From Elymus sibiricus (taxonomy: Eukaryota > Streptophyta > Magnoliopsida > Poales > Poaceae), in NCBI GenBank assembly GCA_039707655.1, contig CM077676.1, forward strand, positions 236,755,366-236,819,365: a stretch of 64,000 nt of DNA, given 5' to 3'. Within the stretch, counting starts at the first letter, position 1. Every line of letters starts with the position of its first letter. Both the position numbers and the translations under genes were made by a program. This document shows, piece after piece, positions 33,594 to 45,800 of the stretch. The notes under the pieces are model-generated. The model made no database searches. It had not been told where the DNA came from and saw nothing but the letters and a program-made list of their open reading frames with translations.

Positions 33594-36098
33594 ATGTCGT
33601 ATGCAGGTAGATCCTCGCACTCTGAAGGGTTTCCTACCTTTGATGGAAATGACTATGTCTATTGGAAAGAGCGAATGAAAATCAGACTTCAAGCCATTAA
33701 CATAGAACTTTGGCAGATTGTGGAAAATGGATACTCCGTTCAGCAGCCTGATGCTCCTACCTCCGATGACAAAGCTATAATGCGGTTGAATGCTCAAGCA
33801 AAAGATATTATCCGTGACAGTATCTCGAAAGACATTTTCATTCGGTTCCGAAAGCTTGACACTGCCAAGCAACTCTGGGATGCCATAAAAAATGTTCATG
33901 AAGAATTCATTACCAGAACAGATCCACACACTGATATGCTTCATGCCATGTTTGCTGGTTTCAGAAGTCTTCGTAAGGAAAGTGCTATGGAACTCACTGA
34001 TCGGTTGACAAACATTGTTGAAAGACTTCATCAACGAGGAATAATAGATATCACCGATAGGGATGTGGTCAACAAGCTGCTGAGTGCTCTTGATGCAACC
34101 TTCGATCCAATCATAGCTGAAATCAAGCAAAGACCAGATTATGACGAACTCCACTACGTCGAGGTCATGACGCTGTTGTCTATTCATGAAGAAAAGATGG
34201 AACTTGAAAATGGGCATCAAGAATCTTCTTCGGAAAGCGAAGGGGAAATTCTTTCACACTATGGCAGTTCACAAGAAGAAGATATCGAGAATCAACACTC
34301 TATCACAAGAGAACTAGAAATGCTCATAGAAAGACTAGGTAATCTCAGAAGACAGAATCTGTGTCTCACAAATGATGACGAAGTTGACTTGCCTGAATCT
34401 TCAAGAAAACTACCTCCGAAAGAAATAAAGTGCTTCACGTGCAAACAATTCGGTCACTACATAGCAGACTGTCCTTGCTGGGAACTAAATGAAAAACCTA
34501 GCAACAGATGGATTTTTCTTCACTGCACTGGATTCACTCGAATGGACCGTCACACTAAGCTCTCAAAGAAAAATGAATCCTTCTCATCCTCTTCGAAGAG
34601 ACCAGTCACTGACGTGCAAGCCAAAGCAACTATTGAATCTAATATGAAGAGAATATCGCAGCTGACTAGAGTATGTGCTGAAATGAATATGGAATCTGAA
34701 GATGAGACATCTGAATCCGAATCAGAAGACGAAGAGCCTCACAGAAGCCTAGGAAGAGGCAATGCATTTGTTGCTTATGAATCATCCGAGAAATCACTCG
34801 AATCAGACACTGATGATAATGCTTCAAGTGATGATGAACCAATCGCACTCTGTCTCATGGCAAAAACCTCAAAGGATCAGGTATCAGCAAAGCACCAAAA
34901 ATCTATGACTGAATATTCTTCTGAATACATTGCCTATGCTAAACTGGTTAAGATTGCCAAATCTCAACAAGATGAGCTTGAAAAACTTGAGAAGAATCTC
35001 AGGAAATCCGAAGGATTACTGGTCGAAGAGATGAAGAAGAATCAAGAGTTGACTAAAGAGCATGATGCTTTTTCTTCAACGATTGATGATCTTTCCAAAC
35101 GATATGATTCTCTTGCAGTCGACTACGAGAGTTTATCAGATGAACTCCTTAGCAGGAATCAAGAACTCGAGTCACTGAAAGAGTCTTATAACGTGCTTGC
35201 GAAAGAAAAAGCTTCTCTCTTCGCTGAGCAATCTAACAACCTTCCTGATGATTTTGCGCCTCCTTGCTCAAAATGCCTAGAACATAGCAATGCTGATTCA
35301 AATGCTGAAACATCCAATGCTGTCATCGAGAATATTGCAACCACTACGAATGATATTTCTAACCCCTCTTCCGAGGAATTTGTTGCTATCTCTGATGAAA
35401 ATTGCAGGCTAAAGAACTTGCTTGAGACAGGAATGCTAAAGAGCCTCAAAGGGCATCAAACTCTCTGTGATGTGCTCAAGAAGTCAATACTGCACAAAAA
35501 TCCCTGAAAGGAAGGATTGGGTTTCGAAAGGAAACTCAACGTTGATGGAACCTACTGGACTCCCGAGCAATATCCTCGAATGAGTTGGGTTCTTGCTAAA
35601 AGCAAAACTCTCGAACCTGCACTCCTGTCTGGATATGACACTCCCACTTCTGTTGTTTCTGACAAGTCTGATGACTCAAGCTACAAATTCTTCAAACAAC
35701 AGAATGGTAAGGTTTTCGCTCGGTATGTTGGGACTAACTGCAGGTCTGGTTCACCCAAGAAGCAAATCTGGGTGAATAAGTGCATCATTGAAAATTTATA
35801 TGTCACTGCTAACCTGAATATGCAGAGTAATTCTTTTCGAGGAAATGATAATCACTCGCAGATTGGCACTGCAACTTCCTCAAATGGATCTCGGTCAAAC
35901 TTTCGACAAAAGGAGTACATGCGTATCTCCTCGAATCATTATGCTCATGTCTCTGGGAATAATTTCAATGCATATTCATATGATTACTCTCGAAATGCAC
36001 AGGCGAACTACAGAAATCAATGAAGGAACGTCCCTACTCAGTGAAGACAAATGAGGTCTGCGCTGCCCACACAAGTGTGGGTTGCGAGAAAGAACTAA
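33594..36098 (+). pseudogene. Copia B ORF1: gag with zinc knuckle and coiled coil, three premature stops
   Basis: ATG at 33594 to TAA at 36096-36098, about 835 codons. TGA stops at 35505, 36021 and 36039 (at least the first fits CGA to TGA by comparison with TE1). The UBN2-type gag domain (YVYWKERMKIRLQAIN, ALDATFDPIIAEIKQRPDY) spans 33600-34220. A perfect CCHC knuckle (CFTCKQFGHYIADC) is at about 34431-34472. Acidic linkers and a long coiled coil (about 34930-35220) follow, then the conserved MLKSLKGHQTLCDVLKKSIL motif shared with TE1. The end QVWVARKN-stop matches the TE1 ORF1 end. Proteins of this type form virus-like particles; the long coiled-coil extension is unusual for copia gag. Confidence 0.8.
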
Positions 36099-36294
36099 CT
36101 CGTCTTGCAGGAACTCTCTTTCTCAGGGATTCTATTCGTTTATCCTTAGCCCTGAGATCAATCCTGTTGGTGCTGGTTCTTTGTGTTTGTTTGCTCTCAG
36201 TTTGTTGTTTGTCTTCAAGTTGCCGTGTTTGTGTTTCGTCTGATGAACAACTCACTCATAGCTCCCTGTTTGGTGTTTCTTCTCTTCTGGCTGA

Positions 36295-37811
36295 TGATAC
36301 GTCCATTTTGCATCATGTTTTGCTACTATTATTTATAGTGTTTTTAATCAATATAACACTTTGTGGAGCAATTCTAATGCCTTTCCTCTCTTAATATGCA
36401 AGATTTACACAAGGAGGGAGATTGCCGGCAGTTGGAATTCTGGACCTGAAAAAGCTATGTCAGAGATAACTATTCTGCACATCTCCAAATGAGCTGAAAT
36501 TTTATGGAGATTTATTTTGGAATAAATAAAAAATACTGGAAGCAAGAAGTACCAGAGGGGGCCACCCAGGTGCCCACGAGGCACCAGGGCGCGCCACCCC
36601 CCCAGGCGCGCCATGGTACCTCGTGGGGCCCCTGGCCAGCCTCTGGCCCCCATTTTCTAGTATAAGTGCATTTGCCCTAGAAAAAATATAGAAAAGACTT
36701 TTGGGACGGTGCACCGCTGTCTCGAGGAGGAACTTGGGCAGGAGCACTTTTTCTCTACAGGCGGAGAGATTCTGCCAGGGATACTTCCCTCCGGAGGGGG
36801 AAATCGTCGCCATCGACATCACCAGTGATCCTCTCATCGTGGGAGGACTAATCTTCATCAACATCTTCACCAGCACCATCTCATCTCAAACCCTAGTTCA
36901 TCTCTTGTATTCAATCTTTGTCTCAAAACCTCAGATTGGTACCTGTGGGTTGCTAGTAGTGTTGATTACACCTTGTAGTTGATGCTAGTTGGTTTATTTG
37001 GTGGAAGATTATATGTTCAGATCTATTATGCTATTCAACACCTCTCTGATCTTGGACATGAATATGATTTGTGAGTAGTTACTTTTGTTCTTGAGGACAT
37101 GGGAGAAGTCTTGTCATAAGTAATCATGTGAATTTGGTATTCGTTTGATATTTTGATGATATGTATGTTGTTGATTCCCTTAGTGGTGTCGTGTGAACGT
37201 CGACTACATGACAGTTCACCATCTTTGGGCCTAAGGGAATGCATCATGGAGTAGTAATTAGATGATGGGTTGCTAGAGTGACAGAAGCTTAAACCCTAGT
37301 TTATGCGCTATTCCGTAAGGGGCTGATTTGGATCCATATGTTTAATGCTATGGTTAGAGTTATCTTAATTCTTCTTTCATAGTTGTGGATGCTTGCGAGA
37401 GGGGGTAATCTAAGTGGGAGGCTTGTTCAAGTAAGAACAGCACCCAAGCACCGGTCCACCCACATATCAAATTATCAAAGTAGCGAACGCGAATCAAACA
37501 AACATGATGAAAGTGACTAGATGAAATTCCCATGTGTCCTTGAGAATGCTTTACTTACTATAAGAGATCGTTCCGGCTTTTCCTTTGCTATAAAAAGGAT
37601 TGGACCACCTTGCTGCACTCTTTGTTACTATTGCTACTTGTCACTTGTTACAAATTATCTTGCTATCAAACTACTCGTTACCGATAATTTCAGTGCTTGC
37701 AGAAAATACCTTGGTGAAAACCGCTTGTCATTTCCTTCTGCTCCTCGTTGGGTTTGACACTCTTACTTATCGAAAGGACTACGATTGATCCCCTATACTT
37801 GTGGGTCATCA
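36295..37811 (+). repeat. 5' LTR of gypsy C (1517 bp)
   Basis: TGATACGTCCATTTTGCATC...TGTGGGTCATCA. Carries the GGCGCGCC hairpin at about 36572-36627 with one stem mismatch (CCATGG instead of CCCTGG). Its TATA region reads TAGTATAAGTG, two bases shorter than the GGTATATAAGTG of the 3' LTR, so the 5' promoter may be weakened. Confidence 0.9.
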
Positions 37812-37822
37812 AGACTCTTTTC

Positions 37823-37840
37823 TGGCACCGTTGCCGGGGA
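37823..37840 (+). promoter_or_regulatory. Gypsy C primer binding site (tRNA-Asp type)
   Basis: TGGCACCGTTGCCGGGGA, 11 bases after the LTR; one change from TGGCGCCGTTGCCGGGGA, which matches the 3' end of plant tRNA-Asp by memory. Confidence 0.65.
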
Positions 37841-37917
37841 GTGAAGCGCCTTTGGTGAGTGGAATTTGGTAAGGAAACATTTATATTACGTGCTGAAATT
37901 TACTGTCACTTGTCACT

Positions 37918-39558
37918 ATGAAAAGTAATCCTTTGAGGGGTTTGTTCGGGGTATCTTCACCTCGACCGGAAACACAAATAGTTGCTCCTCAACCTACGAC
38001 ACCTACTGAAAATATTTATTATGAGATTCCTCCGGGTATGATAGAGAAACTGCTAGCTAATCCTTATGCAGGAGATGGAACAGTACATCCTGATATGCAC
38101 TTGATCTATGTGGATGAAATTTGTGGATTGTTTAAGCTTGCCGGTTTATCCGGAGATGGAGTTAAGAATAAAGTATTCCCTTTATCTTTGGAGGGAAAGG
38201 CATTGATGTGTTATAGGCTATGTGATGATACTGATACATGGGGCTGGAACCGATTGAAACTGGAATTCCATCAAAAAATTTATCCTATGCATTTGGTTCA
38301 TCGTGATCGGAATTATATATATAATTTTTGGCCTCGTGAAGGAGAAAGCATCGCTCAAGCTTGGGGGAGGCTTAAGTACATGATGTACACATGCCCCAAT
38401 CATGATCTCTCAAAAGAAATTATCTTACAGAATTTTTATGCTCGGCTTTCTCATGATAATCAAACTACGCTCGATTCTTCTTCGACTGACTCCTTTATGA
38501 AGAAAACTATTGAATTCAGATGGGATCTTCTGGAAAGAATTAAACGCAACTCTGAAGATTGGGAACTCGACAATGGTAATGAGTCAGGTATAATACTTGA
38601 GTTCGATTGTGTTAAATCTTTTATGGCCACCGATGCTTTTCATAAGTTTAGCACTAAATATGGACTTGACTCTGAGATAGTAGCTTCCTTTTGTGAATCA
38701 TTTGCTACTCACGTTGATCTCCCTAAGGAGAAGTGGTTTAAATATCACCCCCCTGTTAAAGAAAAGATTGAGGAACCCGTTAGTGTTAAAGAAGAAACAA
38801 TTGTTTACCATGTTGATCCAGTTGTGCCTACTGCTTATATTGAGAAACCACCTTTTCCTGTTAGGATTAAGGAACATGCTAAAGCTTCAACTGTGGTTAA
38901 CAAAAGTAATATTAGAGCACCTTGACCCTCTGAACAAATTAAAGTTGAACCTGATGTTGCAATGGTTAAAGATCTCTTAGTCGATAATATAGATGGGCAT
39001 GTTATTTACTTTTGTGAGGAGGCTGCTAGAATTGCTAAACCTGTTAGAAATGAACGAGATAAGTTAGACAAGAACAAGCCCGTAGTTGGTATGCCTGTTG
39101 TTTCTGTTAAGATTGGAGATCATTGCTATCATGGTTTGTGCGATATGGGTGCTAGTGTGAGTGCTATTCCATTTTCTTTATATCAAGAAGTAATGCATGA
39201 AATTGCACCTGTTGAGATTGAAGATATTGATGTTACTATTAAGCTTGCAAACAGAGATACTATTACACCACTTGGGATTGTTAGAGATGTTGAAGTCTTG
39301 TGTGGCAAAATCAAACACCCTACTGATTTCTTAGTACTTGGTTCACAACAAGATAATTTTTGTCCCATTATATTTGGTAGACCTTTCTTGAATACCGTTA
39401 ATGCTGAAATTGATTGTGTTAAAGAAAAGGTTCGAGTTAAGTTTGGTGATATATCTCATGAGTTTAATTTCTCCAAGTTTCGTAGACAACCTCATGATAA
39501 AGAATTGCCTAGTAAAGATGAAATTATTGGTCTTGCTTCTATTGCCGTACCTCCTACT
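37918..39558 (+). pseudogene. Gypsy C gag and protease, cut by copia D
   Basis: A true ATG at 37918 opens a gag frame (WPREGESIAQAWGRLKYM, CPNHDLSKEIILQNFY) with one premature TGA at 38923-38925, after which the same frame continues. Protease motif LCDMGASVSAIPFSLY is near 39138-39185 and IIFGRPFLNT near 39366. The frame is cut at 39558 by copia D and resumes in phase at 48404. Gag would assemble particles and protease would mature them; as read both are separated from pol. Confidence 0.8.
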
Positions 39559-41150
39559 TGTTGGATCGAGGAGATAGGTCTAGAGGGGGGTGAATAGACC
39601 CTTAACCAGCCAAAATTAGCAGTTTTTAATTTCTCTTGGAACTTAGGCAGATTTTGGCACAAGTTAAGATCACTCCAATACTTTCTACACATGCATATCT
39701 AGAGATTGAGCAGCGGAAATGATAAAGCATGCAAGAGTGCGAAAAGTAAAGGGGTAGAGTATGAAAGATCAAACGCAATGAAGACACGGTGGTTTTTGGC
39801 ATGGTTCCGATAGGTGGTGCTATCGTACGTCCACATTGATGGAGACTTCAACCCACGAAGGGTAACGGCTGCGCGAGTCCACGGAGGGCTCCACCCACGA
39901 AGGGTCCATGAAGAAGCAACCTTGTCTATTCCACCATGGCTTACGTCCACGAAGGACTAGCCGCACTCGGGGTAGATCTTCACGAAGTAGGCGATCTCCT
40001 TGCCCTTACAAACTCCTTGGTTCAACTCCACATCATGTTGGAGGCTCCCAAGTGACACCTAACCAATCTAGGAGACACCACTCTCCAAAAGGTAATAGAC
40101 GGTGTGTTGTTGATGAACTCCTTGCTCTTGTGCTTCAAATGATAGTCTTCCCAGCACTCAAACAACTCCTCACAGATTTGGCTATGGTGGAAGAAGGATT
40201 TGAGTGGAAAGCAACTTGGGAAAGGCTAGAGATCAAGGTTCAAATGGTAGGAATGGAATATCTTGATCTCAACACATGAGTAGGTGGTTCTCTCTTAGAA
40301 AATGTATGGTGGAAGTGTAGGCACGTTCTGATGGCTCTCCTTACTGAGAAGGGAGTGGTGGAGGGGTATATATAGCCTCCACACAAAATCCAACCGTTAC
40401 ACACTTTTGACTCAACTCGGTGGCACCGAAACAATAATCTCGGTAGCACTGAACTGTGTAAAAGATATGAACTTTAGGAATCTCGGTGGGACCGATACGA
40501 ACAACTCGGATGGACCGAAGTGCAATGGCTAGGGCAATCCTCATCTCGGTGGCACCGATTGCATCAACTCGGTAGGACCGAAGTGAAGCAATAAGGCAAC
40601 AGAGAGTTGGCAAGCCATCTCGGTGAGACCGATTTGCAAACTTGGTGAGACCGAAGTAAGTGCAAACGATTCCAGAGAGTTGGCAAGGCCATCTCGGTGA
40701 GACCGAGATCCATTTCGGTGGATCCGATTTGTTAGGGTTTTGGCAGTGGCTAAGTCTTGGATGAACTCGGTGGGGCTGGATAGAGAAATTCGGTGGGGCC
40801 GAGTTGGAATATAGGTTTTGGACATATTTGGGTAGAGAGAGTGGTTGAGGGTTTAGGAGTACTGTCACTAAGCACTTGAGCAAAAGGATCATTAAGCAAC
40901 ACCTCATCCCCTTTTAATAGTATTGGCTTTCCTATGGACTCAATGTGATCTTGGATCACTAAACCAAAAATATAGAGTCTTGAGCTTTTGCCAATCCTTG
41001 TCCTTAGCATTTTGAAGGGGTTCCACGTCCTCTTGTCCCTGCCACGCCATTGTTGAACTTGTCTGAAATTCACTAGATGAAAGCATTAGTCCAACAACAT
41101 GTATGTTGGCATAAATTACCAAAACCACCAAGGGAGCAAATGTGCTTTCA
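39559..41150 (-). repeat. 3' LTR of copia D (1592 bp)
   Basis: Plus-strand ends TGTTGGATCG and GTGCTTTCA. Contains a minus TATATATA at about 40367-40375 and a run of about ten palindromic TCGGTGG.ACCGA-type motifs between 40420 and 40810. Confidence 0.9.
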
Positions 41151-41165
41151 ATCTCCCCCTTTTTG

Positions 41166-42834
41166 GTAATTGATGACAACATACATCAAAGCTTCAAATA
41201 CAGATATAGCAGAGGTATGTATGAAAGCTTTGAAGAAAACATGTAACATATATGAACTCCCTGGAGCTCCCCCTGAAGAGGTGCATATAACATGATGATA
41301 CCATATGGGAGATATACATGCTACATGTGTCTTGGCTATATGCATCAGAGCAAACATATATATCATATAGGGTCCACATGTCCATGATTGTCTCCTTGCA
41401 AACATTATATACTAGCAAGAGGTCAATCATGTACATGAGTGTGATGCATATACTTACCTTGAAGTTCTTGATCAAGTACCTAAAGAAATACACTTGAGAA
41501 AACAGTGTTAGATAACACAAGATAATTTCTTCAAGAAGAGACACAAGATCAACAAGAAACCAATATTGGGATGACATGTAGAATAGAGTATCACTAGGTT
41601 TATACTTCTTTGAAGCAGACATGTCCCCAAAAGAAATAGTTGTCTCCCCTAAAGAACTTCCTCTCCCCCTGAATCTGACATGGATATTTGGAGCAGGTAG
41701 GGTGAGAGAACTCGAGCAATCAAAAACACTAAAGCAACTGAAATCATGTTTCTCCCCTCTTAGAAACATGTAACATACTCTCCTCTTGTAAGGTGCATCT
41801 CTTATAATGGTAAGGAGCTATGATGTATTCCTCTCTCCCCCTTTGACATCAATTTCCAAGAAGGGACTTCAAGGTTATTGATCAAGTGGGTTTGGTCCTT
41901 GAGAAACACATCTAGCCATTGAGTGGCTCTAGATGCAAGTAGAGGATAAGAATCATTGAGTGGAGCTGGAGCAGAAAAACTCAGGAAAAAAATTTGACAG
42001 AAAATTCCTTAGAGCAGCCAAAATCGGTGGCACCGAGTTGAGGCAATCCGGTGGAACCGAGTTTGATGCAATGGAACATTTTGTCAACTCAGCTCACTAG
42101 GCAAAGGAATTCTCACAAGGATTTTCAAAGAATTTGCTGCGAATCTAACTAAAAGAAAAGACACATAGAAAAGTAGCAAAGAAACGACTAGATGAAGTGT
42201 TTTTTTAAACTTCATCTAGACGGGTCGGCGACTAGGTCACCTATGTTAGAGTATATTGACTTAGGAGTCAAGTGAGAACACTTGATCATAGGTCATACTC
42301 ACCGTTTAAGCTCAAAATGGGGTTGCCATTTTTCTTTTAAGCATTTCAATGTATTCACATCTTGTTGAGTTGCTTTAGCTCATGTCTTTGAGTAAAGCTT
42401 CTCTAAGGTGTGAGAACTTACATTGGGATTTGGTGGTGAAGTCCATCATGTAGTTGAACTTGAAGTGGATGCTCATAAGTTGAAGTTGGGAGCGATCCTA
42501 TCTTTTGTAGTTCATCTTCCTACATGGGTTAGCTTTGCAAGGAACAACATGTATACCCAAAATGACAAGTATGAAGCATATCTCAAGAATTTGTCAAAGG
42601 ATATGTTTAGGTTGTCTTGTTCCTTGTTCCACCATCAATTGTTGATACTTGGGTTATGCAAGATTGCTCAAGATAAGAGTGAGATGCAATCTTGTGTCAT
42701 GAAGCTTGTCCAAGTACCTCGAAAAGGTTAGATACAATACAAGGGAGCAAAATGTCCAAGATATAAGATGGTCATGAAAGGTATCATGGATTGGTCAAGA
42801 ATGCTCATGCCCTTGTACGCATCCACATGAACCT
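41166..42834 (-). other. Copia D 3' non-coding region
   Basis: About 1.7 kb between the pol stop and the PPT, unusually long for copia. No convincing ORF in either strand. Two further TCGGTGG.ACCGA-type motifs occur at about 42026-42060, outside the LTR. Confidence 0.6.
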
Positions 42835-45800
42835 CTAGTTCACGTTTGAAGCATCTATGATGTTCAACTCACTTCTCAAGTGACAAAACACTTTCTCATC
42901 AAGGGGTTTGGTAAAGATGTCCGCCAATTGCTTGTCGGTACGAACATGTTTAAGGTCAATGTCACCTTTCTCAACATGATCTCGAATGAAATGGTGACGA
43001 ACCTCAATATGCTTAGTTCGAGAATGTTGCACGGGATTGTGCGCAATCTTAATAGCATTCTCATTGTCACATAGTAATGGTACATGTTTCATATGCACAC
43101 CATAGTCTTTAAGAGTTTGTGTCATCCATAGTAATTGAGCACAACATGATCCCGCGGCAATGTATTCCGCTTCGGCAGTTGATAGAGATACGGAATTTTG
43201 TTTCTTGGATGACCAAGACACAAGAGATCTACCAAGAAATTGACATGTACCCGAAGTAGATTTTCGGTCAACCTTGTCTCCGGCATAGTCCGAATCGGAG
43301 TAGCCAACAAGATTGAAAGAAGATCCTTTGGGATACCATATGCCAAAATTTGGTGTATGTAACAAGTATCTCACAATTCTTTTCACCGCTTTAAGGTGAC
43401 ACTCTTTTGGTGCCGCTTGGTATCGTGCACACATGCACACACTTAGCATAATGTCGGGATGGGAGATACATAGATATAGTAATGTACCAATCATAGATCG
43501 ATAAACCTTTTGATCAACCAGTTTGGCATCCTTGGTCAAGTCAAGATGTCCACTCGTGGGCTTGGGAGTTTTCATACCTTTACTCTCTTGCATGTTGAAC
43601 TTCTTGAATAAGTCCTTGGTATACTTTTTTTGAGAAACAAAGGTACCTTCCCTAGTTTGCTTGATTTGCAAACCAAGAAAGAATTTGAGTTCACACATCA
43701 TAGATATCTCGAACTTTTCCGACATCAACCTTCCAAACTTTTCACTAAAAGAGGGGTTAGTAGATCCAAAGATAATATCATCAACATAAATTTGGCATAC
43801 AAATAATTCTCCATTAACCCTCTTAGTGAACAAAGTTGAATCAATCTTCCCAATCTCAAAGACTTTTTCAAGAAGAAACTTTGTCAAGCATTTGTACCAA
43901 GCTCTAGGGGCTTGTTTAAGACCATAAAGAGCTTTACGAAGTTTGTACACATGATTAGGTTTCTTGGGATTCCCAAAGCCGGGAGGTTGTTTAACATACA
44001 CTTCCTCCTCAATTTCACCATTTAAGAAAGCACTTTTAATATCCATTTGGTAAAGAGTGATATCATGGTGATTGGCATAAGCAAGTAGAGTACGAATGGA
44101 CTCAAGTCTTGCAACAGGGGCATAGGTCTCACCATAGTCCATACCTTCGACTTGTGTGTAACCTTGTGCTACCAGACGTGCCTTGTTGCGTACAACTTGT
44201 CCATATTCATCTTGCTTATTCCGAAACACCCATTTGGTTCCGATGATGTTTTGCTCTTCCTTAGGCTTCTCAACCAATGTCCAAACTTGGTTCCTCTCAA
44301 AGTTGTGTAGCTCTTCGTGCATTGCATTCACCCAATCGGGGTCCTTGAGAGCATCTTCTACCTTCAAGGGTTCAACACTAGAGATAAATGAGTAATGCTC
44401 ACAAAAGTTAGCTAAATGAGTTTTAGAGCGAGTGATTCTCCCGGTTTGGATATCTCCAAGTATTTGTTCGATGGGATGATCCTTGTCGATTCTTGCTCTA
44501 ACTCGAGGTAGCTTTTTCTTGGGTTGTGGTGAGGCTTCCTCATCATCATCATCTTCTTCTTCTTTGTTGATGTTGTCGTTGTTCGCTTGTGGAGGTGGAG
44601 AAGGAGGTTGAGGTGGATCATCTTGTTGCACTTCCTCATTCCCATCGTCTTGACGTGTTCCACTTGTGGATGCCTCCGTATCAACTTGTCGTTCACCTTG
44701 ATGCGAAGTTGGGGCTTCCACTTGAATAGACGAGGTACTCTCCTTCACTTCCACGGGGCGAATCTTACCAATGGGCAAGTCTTGGATTGCTTCCGATGGT
44801 TCTTGATCTCCTACATCAAGTGGCAATTGCTCGACTTGCGAGCCGTTAGTCTCATCAAACTTCACATCTACTGTCTCTTCAACTTTTCGAGTGAAGTTGT
44901 TGTAGACACGGTAAGTGTGAGAGTTCGATCCATAACCGAGTAGGAAACCTTCATGAGATTTAGGAGCAAATTTTGAACGACGATGCTTATCAAGAATGTA
45001 ACATTTTGAGCCAAATACTCGAAAGTATCCAACTTGTGGTTTGTTACCGGTGAGCAGTTCATACGCCGTTTTACCAAGAAGCTTGTGAAGGTAGAGTCGG
45101 TTTGTTGCATGACAAGCTGTTTCAATCGCTTCTGCCCAAAAATGTCTTGGCGTCTTGTATTCATCAAGCATCGTTCTTGCCATCTCAATAAGTGTCCGGT
45201 TCTTCCTCTCAACAACTCCATTTTGTTGAGGTGTGTACGTAGCCGAGAACTCATGTGAAATACCCTCCTCATCAAGAAAGGTGTCCACATTGGTGTTCTT
45301 GAACTCCGTTCTGTTGTCACTCCGAACCTTCTTGTTCTTCACTTCAAATTGGTTTTGAGCCTTTCTTGCGAAGTTCTTGAAGATCTTTTGTACCTGCGAT
45401 TTGTCATCAAGAAAGAACACCCACGTAAATCTGGAAAAATCATCAACAATGACCAAACCGAAAGAGTTACCACCAAGACTTTTATAGGCGTTGGGACCAA
45501 AAAGATCCATATGAAGTAGCTCGAGTGGTCTCCTCGTGGTCATAATGTTCTTTACGAGATGGCTTCCTCCAACTTGTTTTCCTGCCTGGCAAGCACTACA
45601 AAGTCGATCTTTGTCAAATATAACATCTTTCACTCCAAGAATGTGATCTCCTTTGATAAGTTTATCAAGGTTACGGATGCCAACATGTCCAAATCTTCTA
45701 TGCCATAACCAACCTTTAGAAGATTTAGCAATTAAGCATGTACGAGGTTGGGCTCTCTTAGTGAAATCAACAATGTATAGATCACCTCTACGAATGCCAG

